A DNA stretch of 16,388 nucleotides from an uncultured Clostridia bacterium (GTDB taxonomy: Bacteria; Bacillota; Clostridia; UMGS1883): contig CAKSNY010000040.1 of NCBI GenBank assembly GCA_934476455.1, positions 1 through 16,388 of the forward strand, in the 5' to 3' direction. Of this stretch, positions 1-6,349 are shown in pieces (position 1 is the stretch's first letter; every line of letters begins with the position of its first letter). The translations under genes and the position numbers were made by a program. The notes below the pieces were generated by a model. That model was not told the origin of the DNA. It searched no databases and worked only from the letters and a program-made list of their open reading frames with translations.

Positions 1-16
1 AAACCGCGCTTTTTAC

Positions 17-40
17 GTCAGAGGGGATTTCCCCTCTGAC
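17..40. repeat. Intergenic perfect inverted repeat (hairpin)
   Basis: GTCAGAGGGG (17-26) and CCCCTCTGAC (31-40) form a perfect 10-bp stem with an ATTT loop. It lies about 90 bp downstream of the stop codon of the minus-strand AraC gene, so it could end that transcript or one arriving from left of the window. Neither side carries a T-tract in the direction of transcription, so it is not a canonical intrinsic terminator. It could equally be a dispersed intergenic palindrome. The rest of 1-129 is AT-rich and I see no gene in it. Confidence 0.5.
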
Positions 41-129
41 AACTCCCCAAATTCTCGAATTTTCAGTTTTTCGACAGCCTTTTTATTATATTTGCTTTTT
101 TGCGGTCTCAACTTTTTTAACATCCCCTT

Positions 130-1005
130 TTAGGGTATTAAAGCTTTTATAGAGCGCGAGTATTCCACAGGACTCATCCCTGTAAACTTTTTAAACTGGC
201 GCGAAAAATAGTGTATCGCAGAATAGCCCAAAAGCTCGGAAATCTGGGAAACGTTGTAATTGTCCTCCCTTAAAAGCTGCTTTGCACGGTCAATTTTCAG
301 CGTCAGAAAATATTGTATGGGCGAGGTTTCAAACGCCTGCATAAAAAGGTGGTTTATTGTACTTTTATTAAGGGAAGAGCATTTTTCAAGCTCTGCCATT
401 GTAACGGTTTCGCCGAGGTGCGCATGCATATAGTTTACAATGACATTTAAAAGCGCGTCATAGTTATTCTTGCTTATAAGCGAATATTGCCTGTCGGGAA
501 GCGATGAACGGATAAAGAGTATCAAAAGCTCGGCTATATAATTTTTCAAAAGCTGCTGCGAACCGAAAACAGGGTCGCTGCGCCGCGCCAGGCTGTAGCA
601 AAAAACACGGTTAAGCGGCGTTTTAAAGCAATTGGTATATTCGGATATTATTTTTGAAATAAGCTCTTTTTGTTTTTGACCGACCCGCAGGCGCTTGCCT
701 TCAAAAAACCGCATAGCCTCACCGGTACATTCAAAGGTTATTATAGCTACGCCCGGTGCGGTTTTGTTGGAGGTTATGTTATGCCATTCCCCGGGGCGGT
801 GAAAATAAGCCTCCCCCTGTGAAAGCAAAAAATCGCTCTTATCCGAGGTTATCAGCGCCTCTCCTTTATCTATGTAAATCATTTCCCAAAAGGGGTGCGT
901 CTCTCCCACAAATTTGTAGTCCGGCGAGTATTCAAAGTAATGCACCGAATAAATTTTACGTATGCTTATGTCGTCGTATAAAACAGAAGCCTTGTATTTT
1001 TTCAT
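130..1005 (-). CDS. AraC-family transcriptional regulator with N-terminal cupin domain
   Basis: This 291-residue protein has the usual AraC/XylS sugar-regulator layout. An N-terminal cupin-like sensor (about residues 20-95) contains HPFWEMIYIDKGEA and, later, a GEAYFHRPGEWH stretch. The C-terminal DNA-binding domain (about 185-288) carries two helix-turn-helix units: the first near 203-222 (MAELEKCSSLNKSTINHLF) and the second near 252-272, followed by the family signature FSRQFKKFTGMSPVEYSR. I place the start at 1005 because GGAGGTG (1010-1016 on the complement) sits just upstream. A longer frame reaching 1038 has no such site and would begin upstream of the predicted transcription start. The gene is divergent from nagA across about 120 bp, so it very likely controls the amino-sugar genes, probably as an activator answering to an amino sugar or its phosphate. 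The ligand is not evident from sequence. Confidence 0.93.
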   Translation of the reverse strand: MKKYKASVLYDDISIRKIYSVHYFEYSPDYKFVGETHPFWEMIYIDKGEALITSDKSDFLLSQGEAYFHRPGEWHNITSNKTAPGVAIITFECTGEAMRFFEGKRLRVGQKQKELISKIISEYTNCFKTPLNRVFCYSLARRSDPVFGSQQLLKNYIAELLILFIRSSLPDRQYSLISKNNYDALLNVIVNYMHAHLGETVTMAELEKCSSLNKSTINHLFMQAFETSPIQYFLTLKIDRAKQLLREDNYNVSQISELLGYSAIHYFSRQFKKFTGMSPVEYSRSIKALIP

Positions 1006-1024
1006 ATTGCACCTCCGTAAATTA

Positions 1025-1052
1025 AGTATATCATACACGAAAAAAAAGTCAA
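1025..1052 (-). promoter_or_regulatory. Predicted sigma-A promoter of the AraC regulator
   Basis: On the minus strand, TTGACT (complement of 1047-1052) and TATACT (complement of 1025-1030) are 16 bp apart, each matching consensus at five of six positions. The implied start near 1018 leaves a leader of about 13 nt that consists largely of the GGAGGTG ribosome binding site. The spacer is T-rich. A TATGAT at 1030-1035 was discounted because its distance to the -35 would be only 11 bp. Confidence 0.6.
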
Positions 1053-1055
1053 TAG

Positions 1056-1091
1056 TGCAAAAAAAATGTTTAAAAATGCAAATACATTATA
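1056..1091 (+). promoter_or_regulatory. Candidate tandem AraC-type operator upstream of nagA
   Basis: Two direct repeats, TGCAAAAAAAATGTT (1056-1070) and TGCAAATACATTATA (1077-1091), start exactly 21 bp apart and match at 10 of 15 positions, including the first six. AraC-family dimers are known to bind direct-repeat half-sites spaced by about two helical turns, with the proximal half-site touching the -35 region at activated promoters. The proximal copy here covers where the -35 of the nagA promoter should be. AT-richness could produce part of the match by chance. Confidence 0.4.
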
Positions 1092-1109
1092 AGGACAAAA
1101 GCGTATAAT
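1081..1109 (+). promoter_or_regulatory. Predicted nagA operon promoter with consensus -10 and poor -35
   Basis: TATAAT lies at 1104-1109. No good -35 is present; the hexamer at 17-bp spacing (1081-1086, AATACA) is poor, as expected for an activator-dependent promoter. The implied transcription start is about 1116, only about 12 nt before the chosen nagA start. A second -10-like box, TATAAG (1088-1093), is possible but also lacks a clear -35. Confidence 0.5.
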
Positions 1110-1127
1110 TGTGCCGTGGTGATGATA

Positions 1128-2177
1128 ATGATTATAAAAAATGCAGTTATCAACGGAAAAAAGTGCGACATAGAGGTACTGAACGGAAAGATTGCTTATA
1201 TAGGGCAGTGCAGCGCGGAAGGATACGACGCGTGCGGGCTGGAGATAATACCGGGGCTTGTGGACATCCATGCGCACGGATGTATAGGAAAAGACACGAT
1301 GGACGGCAAGCTTGAGGATATGGCGTGTTATCTCGCAAAATGCGGCACTCTTTCGTGGTATCCCACAACAATGACAGAGTCTTTGCAGCGTATAAAAAAG
1401 GCGTGCGGTGCGACCGCACACAGAGGGGCAAATATATTGGGCTTTCATATGGAAGGACCGTACATAGCAAAGAAATACAAAGGTGCGCAAAACGAAAAAT
1501 ATATTAAAGCCCCCGAGCTTGAAGAGTTTAAAAGCATTGAAAACATAAAGCTTGTTACAATAGCGCCCGAGCTTGACGGCGCGGAGGATTTTATAAGAAA
1601 ATGCGGCGCCGTGGTTTGTTTGGGGCACAGTGCGGCAAATTACGAACAGTCGGTATGTGCGGCACGTGCGGGTGCAAAATGTCTTACACATACGTTTAAT
1701 GCGATGCCGCCTTTCCACCACAGAGAGCCGTCGCTTATAGGCGCGGCGATAACAGAGGATATGTATGTTCAGGTTATTGCAGACGGGCTGCATCTTCACA
1801 GGGCTGCTGTTTTGGCGCTGTACAGAATTTTCGGCTCGGACAGAATGATTCTTATAAGCGACAGTATGCGCGCTGCGGGTATGTGTGACGGAAAGTATGA
1901 ATTCGGCGGACAGGAAATAACCGTAGAGGGCGGCGTTGCACGCACGCCGGACGGGGCAATTGCGGGCAGCACCTCCACACTTATGCAATGCGTAAAAAGC
2001 GCAATTTCAATGGGTATAGATAAGTACGAGGCGATAAAGATGGCGTCTGAAACGCCGGCGGCAATGATGAAGATTAACAAAGGTAAAATACAGGTGGGTT
2101 ATGATGCAGACTTTTTGCTGTGCGATGAAAAGCTTAATATTAAAAAAACAGTGATAAACGGCGAATTTTTTGAGTGA
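1128..2177 (+). CDS. nagA: N-acetylglucosamine-6-phosphate deacetylase
   Basis: NagA hydrolyses GlcNAc-6-phosphate to glucosamine-6-phosphate and acetate in the cytoplasm. The 349-residue protein carries the amidohydrolase-fold motifs: metal-binding DIHAH (H48, H50) after the PGLVD strand, HMEGPY with metal ligand E109, LGHSAA (H167), THTFNAM (H188), ADGLHLH (H222), and catalytic D245 in ISDSM. It is a little shorter than the roughly 380-400 residues common in the family, with a short N-terminal beta domain. In-frame starts crowd at 1116 (GTG), 1119 (GTG), 1122 (ATG) and 1128 (ATG). I prefer 1128 because GGTGAT (1118-1123) matches the extended Shine-Dalgarno and gives the typical MIIKNAVI beginning. 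The next gene starts 11 bp downstream and encodes the following enzyme of the pathway. Confidence 0.95.
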   Translation: MIIKNAVINGKKCDIEVLNGKIAYIGQCSAEGYDACGLEIIPGLVDIHAHGCIGKDTMDGKLEDMACYLAKCGTLSWYPTTMTESLQRIKKACGATAHRGANILGFHMEGPYIAKKYKGAQNEKYIKAPELEEFKSIENIKLVTIAPELDGAEDFIRKCGAVVCLGHSAANYEQSVCAARAGAKCLTHTFNAMPPFHHREPSLIGAAITEDMYVQVIADGLHLHRAAVLALYRIFGSDRMILISDSMRAAGMCDGKYEFGGQEITVEGGVARTPDGAIAGSTSTLMQCVKSAISMGIDKYEAIKMASETPAAMMKINKGKIQVGYDADFLLCDEKLNIKKTVINGEFFE

Positions 2178-2188
2178 GGAGAGTTTTT

Positions 2189-3793
2189 ATGAGAGTAATT
2201 CTTTGCGACAACTATAAGGAAATGTCAGAAGCCGCCGCTAAAATAGTGGCAGGGCAGATTATGCTTAAGCCCGACTGTGTGCTTGGGCTTGCAACGGGAT
2301 CAACGCCTGTCGGAATGTATAACGAGCTTGCAAAAATGTGCCAAAGCGGCGAGCTTGATTTTTCAAACGTAAAAAGCTTCAACCTTGACGAATATTATCC
2401 GCTTTCGGCAGATAATGAGCAGAGTTATCATTATTTTATGAACGAAAATCTTTTCAGCAAGGTAAACATTAAAAAAGAAAACACACACATTTTAAACGGC
2501 TTGGCAGAAGACCCCGAGGAGGAATGCCGCAATTTTGAAAAGATGATTGACCAAAGCGGCGGCATTGATTTGCAGATTTTGGGAATAGGCGAAAACGGGC
2601 ATATAGGCTTTAACGAGCCGAGCACCAAGTTAAACACGAAAACGCATCTTACGGAGCTTACCAAAAGCACGATAAACGCAAATTCAAGATTTTTCGATTC
2701 CGTTGAGGATGTGCCGGACCGCGCTCTTACAATGGGAATTGCAACAATTCTTAAATCAAAGAAAATAATTCTTATGGCAAGCGGTGCGGCAAAGCACCGT
2801 GCGGTAAAGGCAATGCTTAAGGAAAGCATAGACACAGACGTACCCGCGACCGTGCTTAATCTGCATTACGATGTTGTTTTAATATGTGACAAGGCGGCAT
2901 ATTACAGCCAGAGAATAGGCATAGATATAGGCGGAACAGATATAAAGCTTTGTGTGCTTGACGATAACAACAAGCTTGTGCATAAAGAATCTGTTACGAC
3001 GGAAAAGGAAAGCGCGCAAAAGCTTGTAGGCGAAATTTCCGAAAAATGCCGCGAAATTGCGAAAAACTTTTCAATAACCGCCGTAGGCGTGGGAACGCCG
3101 GGCATTATAAAAAATTCTGCCGTAAGTGCGGTTAATTTACCGTTTAAGGATTTCGAGCTTGCGAAAAGCCTTTCAAAAGAGGTAGGGCTTCCCGTGCGCG
3201 TAAGCAATGACGCAAACTGTGCAGCACTGGGAGAGGCTATATGCGGCGTCGGAGAAAAGGAGAAAAACATTATTATGATATCGCTGGGAACAGGTATAGG
3301 CGGCGGAATAGTAATAGATAACAAAATTTACGAGGGCAACGGCAGCGCGGGCGAAATAGGGCATTTTTGCATAAAGGAAAACGGCAGAGAATGCCCCTGC
3401 GGCAAAAAAGGCTGCTTTGAGCAGTATGCTTCGGCAACGGCGCTTATTAAAGAGGCTTGCAGCCGGGTGCAGCAAAGCCCCGACAGCATCTTAGGCAAAA
3501 TTTATAAAGAAAACGGCGGCAGGCTCAGCGGTGTAGACATTAAAAACGCGCTTGAAAAGGGCTGCGCTGCGGCAAAGGCGGCAGTGGATATTTACACAGG
3601 CAGCCTTGCAATGGGGATAGACAGCCTTGCAAGCATATTTGACCCCGATTTGTTTGTCCTTTCCGGCGGAATAACGAATATGGGCGACCTTTTGATACAG
3701 CCGCTTAAGGATAAGCTTAAAACAGACATACCTGTTGAAATATCTGTATTAAAAAATGATGCGGGCGCAATCGGTGCGGCATTGCTTCAGTAA
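2189..3793 (+). CDS. nagB: Fusion protein: glucosamine-6-phosphate deaminase (NagB) plus ROK-family sugar kinase
   Basis: One uninterrupted 534-residue frame joins two complete enzymes. Residues 1 to about 238 are NagB, which converts GlcN-6-P to fructose-6-P and ammonia: substrate loop GLATGSTPVGMYNE (33-46), catalytic Asp in NLDEYY (D67), and GIGENGHIGFNEP with H138 and E143. Residues from about 242 are a ROK kinase: phosphate-binding DIGGTDIK (246-253), SNDANCAALGEA with the catalytic Asp, GTGIGGGI, GEIGH, and the zinc-binding CPCGKKGCFE. Both halves are of normal length and keep their key residues. There is almost no linker, and no ATG, stop or ribosome binding site at the junction (about 2906-2915). 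The kinase is probably a GlcNAc 6-kinase given its partners, although glucose, GlcN or ManNAc cannot be excluded. The start at 2189 follows GAGGAG; a GTG at 2174 lies within the end of nagA and is less likely. Confidence 0.92.
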   Translation: MRVILCDNYKEMSEAAAKIVAGQIMLKPDCVLGLATGSTPVGMYNELAKMCQSGELDFSNVKSFNLDEYYPLSADNEQSYHYFMNENLFSKVNIKKENTHILNGLAEDPEEECRNFEKMIDQSGGIDLQILGIGENGHIGFNEPSTKLNTKTHLTELTKSTINANSRFFDSVEDVPDRALTMGIATILKSKKIILMASGAAKHRAVKAMLKESIDTDVPATVLNLHYDVVLICDKAAYYSQRIGIDIGGTDIKLCVLDDNNKLVHKESVTTEKESAQKLVGEISEKCREIAKNFSITAVGVGTPGIIKNSAVSAVNLPFKDFELAKSLSKEVGLPVRVSNDANCAALGEAICGVGEKEKNIIMISLGTGIGGGIVIDNKIYEGNGSAGEIGHFCIKENGRECPCGKKGCFEQYASATALIKEACSRVQQSPDSILGKIYKENGGRLSGVDIKNALEKGCAAAKAAVDIYTGSLAMGIDSLASIFDPDLFVLSGGITNMGDLLIQPLKDKLKTDIPVEISVLKNDAGAIGAALLQ

Positions 3794-3809
3794 AACGGAG
3801 GAAATGAAA

Positions 3810-4886
3810 ATGAGTAGTAACAATCTTAAATCAATTTTAGAAAATTTTGAAATCGAAACAAATATCGAGCCTTACGGAAACGGGCATATAAACGACACAT
3901 ATCTTTGCGAAAGCAACCCCGGGTATATTTTGCAGAGAATAAATATAAACGTGTTTAAACACCCCGACGAGGTGATGAAAAACATTGTTTCCGTAACACG
4001 CCATCTGCGCAGCAAAATCGAAAAAAACGACGGCGATCCCGAGCGTGAAACGCTTAACGTGGTACGCACAAAGACAGGTAAGGATTTTTATATGGCAGAC
4101 AGCGATAACTATTACAGAATGTACAAATACATAGACAACACCATAGGGTATGATATTGTTGAAAATCCGCGCCAATTAAGAGAGGCGGGCAAGGCATTCG
4201 GCAGATTTCAGCGTATGCTTGACGATTTTAAGGTTGAGGATTTGTACGAAACAATCCCCCATTTTCATTACACACCCGACAGGGTAGACCAGCTTAATGC
4301 GGCAATAAAGAAAAATTACAACAACCGCGCAAAAAATATACAGCCCGAGATTGATACCGCGATAAAATATTCAAAGTATGCGCCGGTAATAGTGGAGGAA
4401 ATGGAAAAAGGCACTGTGCCCAACCGCGTAACACATAACGATACAAAGCTTAACAACGTTCTTTTTGACAAAGACACGGATAAGGCGATTTGCGTTATAG
4501 ACCTTGACACGGTTATGGGCGGGTCACTTCTTTACGATTACGGCGACGCGCTCCGCTTCGGGGCTTCCAGTGCGCAGGAGGATGAAACAGACCTTGACAA
4601 GGTGTATTTTGACCTTGAAAAGTTTGAAGAATTTACACGCGGATTTCTGGGCGAGGTAGGCTCCTGCCTTACACAAAAAGAGATTGAGCTTTTGCCCGTT
4701 TCCGTTCTTATTCTTACGTATGAGTGCGGAATAAGGTTTTTGGCAGACTATTTAAACGGCGATGTGTATTTTAAGATACACCGCGAACACCACAACCTTG
4801 ACCGCGCACGCACACAGCTTAAACTTGTTGAGGATATCGAGTCAAAGTTTGATAAAATGGAAGGAATTGTTAAAAAGTATTTATAA
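3810..4886 (+). CDS. NahK-like N-acetylhexosamine 1-kinase (aminoglycoside phosphotransferase fold)
   Basis: This 358-residue protein has the aminoglycoside/choline-kinase-like fold: N-lobe with a nucleotide-binding GNGHINDTY (residues 23-31), catalytic loop THNDTKLNNVLFD with D211, and the metal-binding IDLDTVMGG (D231) in place of DFG. The HNDTKLNN form and the length match the Bifidobacterium N-acetylhexosamine 1-kinase (NahK) group, which phosphorylates GlcNAc or GalNAc at the anomeric position. That assignment is by recalled resemblance, so the exact sugar is uncertain; a related hexose or amino-sugar kinase is the alternative. GGAGG (3797-3801) is 8 nt before the chosen ATG at 3810. The in-frame ATG at 3804 is too close to that site. 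It lies 16 bp after the NagB-ROK fusion and probably ends the same transcript. No clear terminator follows. Confidence 0.75.
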   Translation: MSSNNLKSILENFEIETNIEPYGNGHINDTYLCESNPGYILQRININVFKHPDEVMKNIVSVTRHLRSKIEKNDGDPERETLNVVRTKTGKDFYMADSDNYYRMYKYIDNTIGYDIVENPRQLREAGKAFGRFQRMLDDFKVEDLYETIPHFHYTPDRVDQLNAAIKKNYNNRAKNIQPEIDTAIKYSKYAPVIVEEMEKGTVPNRVTHNDTKLNNVLFDKDTDKAICVIDLDTVMGGSLLYDYGDALRFGASSAQEDETDLDKVYFDLEKFEEFTRGFLGEVGSCLTQKEIELLPVSVLILTYECGIRFLADYLNGDVYFKIHREHHNLDRARTQLKLVEDIESKFDKMEGIVKKYL

Positions 4887-4926
4887 AAGATATTTACGGC
4901 AAAAAAAAAACAATCGTTTTTACGGC

Positions 4927-4955
4927 TTGACAATCTCAGAGCGCTTTGGTATAAT
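4927..4955 (+). promoter_or_regulatory. Consensus sigma-A promoter of the purine operon
   Basis: TTGACA (4927-4932) and TATAAT (4950-4955) are both perfect and separated by exactly 17 bp. Just upstream is an A/T-rich stretch (4901-4921) that could act as an UP element. The implied start near 4962 leaves about 9 nt before the ZTP aptamer. So strong a promoter fits control exercised after initiation, by the riboswitch. Confidence 0.9.
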
Positions 4956-4970
4956 CAAAGCATGAGATGT

Positions 4971-5056
4971 TGCCCGTGACTGACGGTTTTATGCAGAACA
5001 CTGCAGGGGAGCGGGCAGACAGCGGAACTTTTTTGTTCCTGCCGACCGTCTGGGCA
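4971..5056 (+). promoter_or_regulatory. ZTP/ZMP (pfl) riboswitch aptamer
   Basis: The conserved pfl core is present. P1 pairs TGCCCG (4971-4976) with CGGGCA (5012-5017); the CGTGACTG motif follows the 5' strand. P2 pairs TGCAG (4992-4996) with CTGCA (5001-5005), followed by GGGGAGC. A linker hairpin pairs GGAAC (5024-5028) with GTTCC (5035-5039). P3 pairs TGCC (5040-5043) with GGCA (5053-5056). The pseudoknot pairs GACGG (4982-4986) with CCGTC (5046-5050); where I recall the family using GGCGG/CCGCC, the A-T pair here is a compensatory change that supports it. The class senses ZMP (AICAR) and ZTP, which accumulate when 10-formyl-THF is short, and usually activates purine or folate genes. It precedes purE in an operon that contains the AICAR-consuming enzyme. 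Confidence 0.93.
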
Positions 5057-5087
5057 CACTTAAGCAATGGCTTGAGTGTGCCCTTTT
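5052..5087 (+). terminator. Riboswitch-controlled intrinsic terminator
   Basis: GGGCACACTTAAG (5052-5064) pairs with CTTGAGTGTGCCC (5071-5083) as a 13-bp stem with one G-U, loop CAATGG, followed by TTTT and an AT-rich tail. The first five bases of the stem are the GGGCA that the aptamer needs for P3, so the two structures exclude each other. Ligand binding should therefore prevent termination and switch the operon on. It may also block read-through from the upstream sugar genes. The T-tract is modest. Confidence 0.88.
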
Positions 5088-5108
5088 ATATTATTTTAGG
5101 AGGTCATT

Positions 5109-5603
5109 ATGAGAAAAATCGGTATTGTAATGGGCAGTGACAGCGACCTTCCCGTTGTGCAGGGCGCTGCAAACATACTTGACAGGCTGGGCGTGCCGTA
5201 CGAGGTGCACGTATATTCCGCACACCGCACACCGGAAGCGGCAATTGATTTTGCAAAAAACGCGCGTGAAAAAAATTTCGGCGTTATAATAGCCTTTGCC
5301 GGGATGGCGGCACATCTTGCGGGTGTGTTGGCGGCAAATACGATTATTCCCGTTATAGGTGTTGCGTGCAGCGGAAAATTACTTGACGGAATGGACGCGC
5401 TTTTGTCCACCGTACAGATGCCCTCCGGCGTTCCGGTTGCGGCGGTAGGTATAGGCGGCGGAAAAAACGCGGCGCTTTTGGCAGCGCAAATTCTTGCACT
5501 GGGAGATGCGGCGCTTACAAAAAAGCTTTGCGATTTGCGCGAAGAAGAAAAAAACGCCGTACTTGAAAAGGATAAACTGATTTCTCAAAAATTTAATAAA
5601 TAA
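5109..5603 (+). CDS. purE: N5-carboxyaminoimidazole ribonucleotide mutase / AIR carboxylase catalytic subunit
   Basis: PurE makes 4-carboxy-AIR in the sixth step of purine synthesis. The 164-residue protein shows MGSDSDLPV (8-15), SAHRTPE (37-43), AGMAAHLAG (64-72), PVIGV, and the DALLSTVQMPSGVPV stretch, all as in bacterial PurE. The usual AAHLPG reads AAHLAG here. Class I enzymes act on N5-CAIR made by PurK, but no purK lies beside it, as I recall is common in clostridial pur operons. Either purK is elsewhere or this form carboxylates AIR directly. AGGAGG (5098-5103) is 5 nt before the ATG. It is the first gene after the riboswitch terminator. Confidence 0.95.
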   Translation: MRKIGIVMGSDSDLPVVQGAANILDRLGVPYEVHVYSAHRTPEAAIDFAKNAREKNFGVIIAFAGMAAHLAGVLAANTIIPVIGVACSGKLLDGMDALLSTVQMPSGVPVAAVGIGGGKNAALLAAQILALGDAALTKKLCDLREEEKNAVLEKDKLISQKFNK

Positions 5604-5620
5604 GCTTTGGAGGTTGTTTT

Positions 5621-6331
5621 ATGGAAAAGAAAGAACTGCTTTACGAGGGAAAGGCTAAAAAGGTTTACAAAACCGACGATGAAAATGTGCTTTTGGTGTC
5701 CTATAAGGATGACGCCACCGCGTTTAACGGCATAAAAAAGGGCACAATAGCGGGAAAAGGCGCAATAAACAACAAAATGACAAACTACATAATGCAGCTG
5801 CTTGAAAAAAACGGAATTTCAACACATTTCATAAAAGAGCTTTCAGAGCGTGAAACGCTTGTTAAAAAGGTTTCTATTGTTCCGCTGGAGGTTATTATAA
5901 GAAATGTTTCGGCAGGGTCTTTTGCAAAGAGATACGGTGTGGAGGAAGGAATAGTATTTGATTTCCCCACCATAGAGTTTTCGTACAAGAACGATGAGCT
6001 TGGCGACCCGCTTATAAATTCGTACCATGCGGCTGCTCTTTCTTTGGCAACAAAGGAGGAGATAAATACCATAAAAGAAATGGCATTTAAGATAAACGAT
6101 ATTATGAAAGAGTATTTCCTCGGGCTTAATATAAAGCTTATAGATTTTAAAATCGAATTCGGCAAAACAAGCGGCGGAAAAATTGTGCTTGCCGATGAAA
6201 TATCGCCCGATACCTGCCGCCTTTGGGATGCAGATACAAACGAAAAGCTTGATAAAGACAGATTTCGCCGTGATATGGGCGGTGTAGAGGAAGCATATAA
6301 CGAAGTAATGAGAAGGCTTTGCATAAAATAA
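5621..6331 (+). CDS. purC: Phosphoribosylaminoimidazole-succinocarboxamide (SAICAR) synthetase
   Basis: PurC condenses CAIR with aspartate using ATP to give SAICAR. The 236-residue length is standard. Visible family motifs are LYEGKAKKVY (7-16), KDDATAFNG (29-37), GKGAINNKM (45-53), VPLEVIIRNVSAGSFAKRYG (87-106), IDFKIEFG (174-181) and DEISPDTCRLWD (192-203). GGAGG (5609-5613) lies 7 nt before the start, and the gap after purE is 17 bp. The succeeding pathway enzyme, PurB, is not encoded in this window. Confidence 0.97.
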   Translation: MEKKELLYEGKAKKVYKTDDENVLLVSYKDDATAFNGIKKGTIAGKGAINNKMTNYIMQLLEKNGISTHFIKELSERETLVKKVSIVPLEVIIRNVSAGSFAKRYGVEEGIVFDFPTIEFSYKNDELGDPLINSYHAAALSLATKEEINTIKEMAFKINDIMKEYFLGLNIKLIDFKIEFGKTSGGKIVLADEISPDTCRLWDADTNEKLDKDRFRRDMGGVEEAYNEVMRRLCIK

Positions 6332-6349
6332 TCTGACGGGAGATGTACA

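Noticed and set aside
1002..1988. Long minus-strand reading frame of 328 codons opposite nagA
   Set aside because: It is antisense to a clear NagA with intact motifs, has cysteine- and arginine-rich low-information sequence, and shows no recognisable domain. It is a shadow of the codon usage on the + strand.
2906..3793. A separate ROK kinase gene downstream of nagB
   Set aside because: The reading frame is continuous, with no stop codon, ribosome binding site or plausible start codon at the junction, so a fusion is the simplest reading.
4906..4921. AAAAAC-AATC-GTTTTT as a terminator after the NahK-like gene
   Set aside because: It has only six mostly A-T pairs and no GC-rich stem, so it is too weak. 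The A/T stretch fits better as upstream sequence of the purine promoter.
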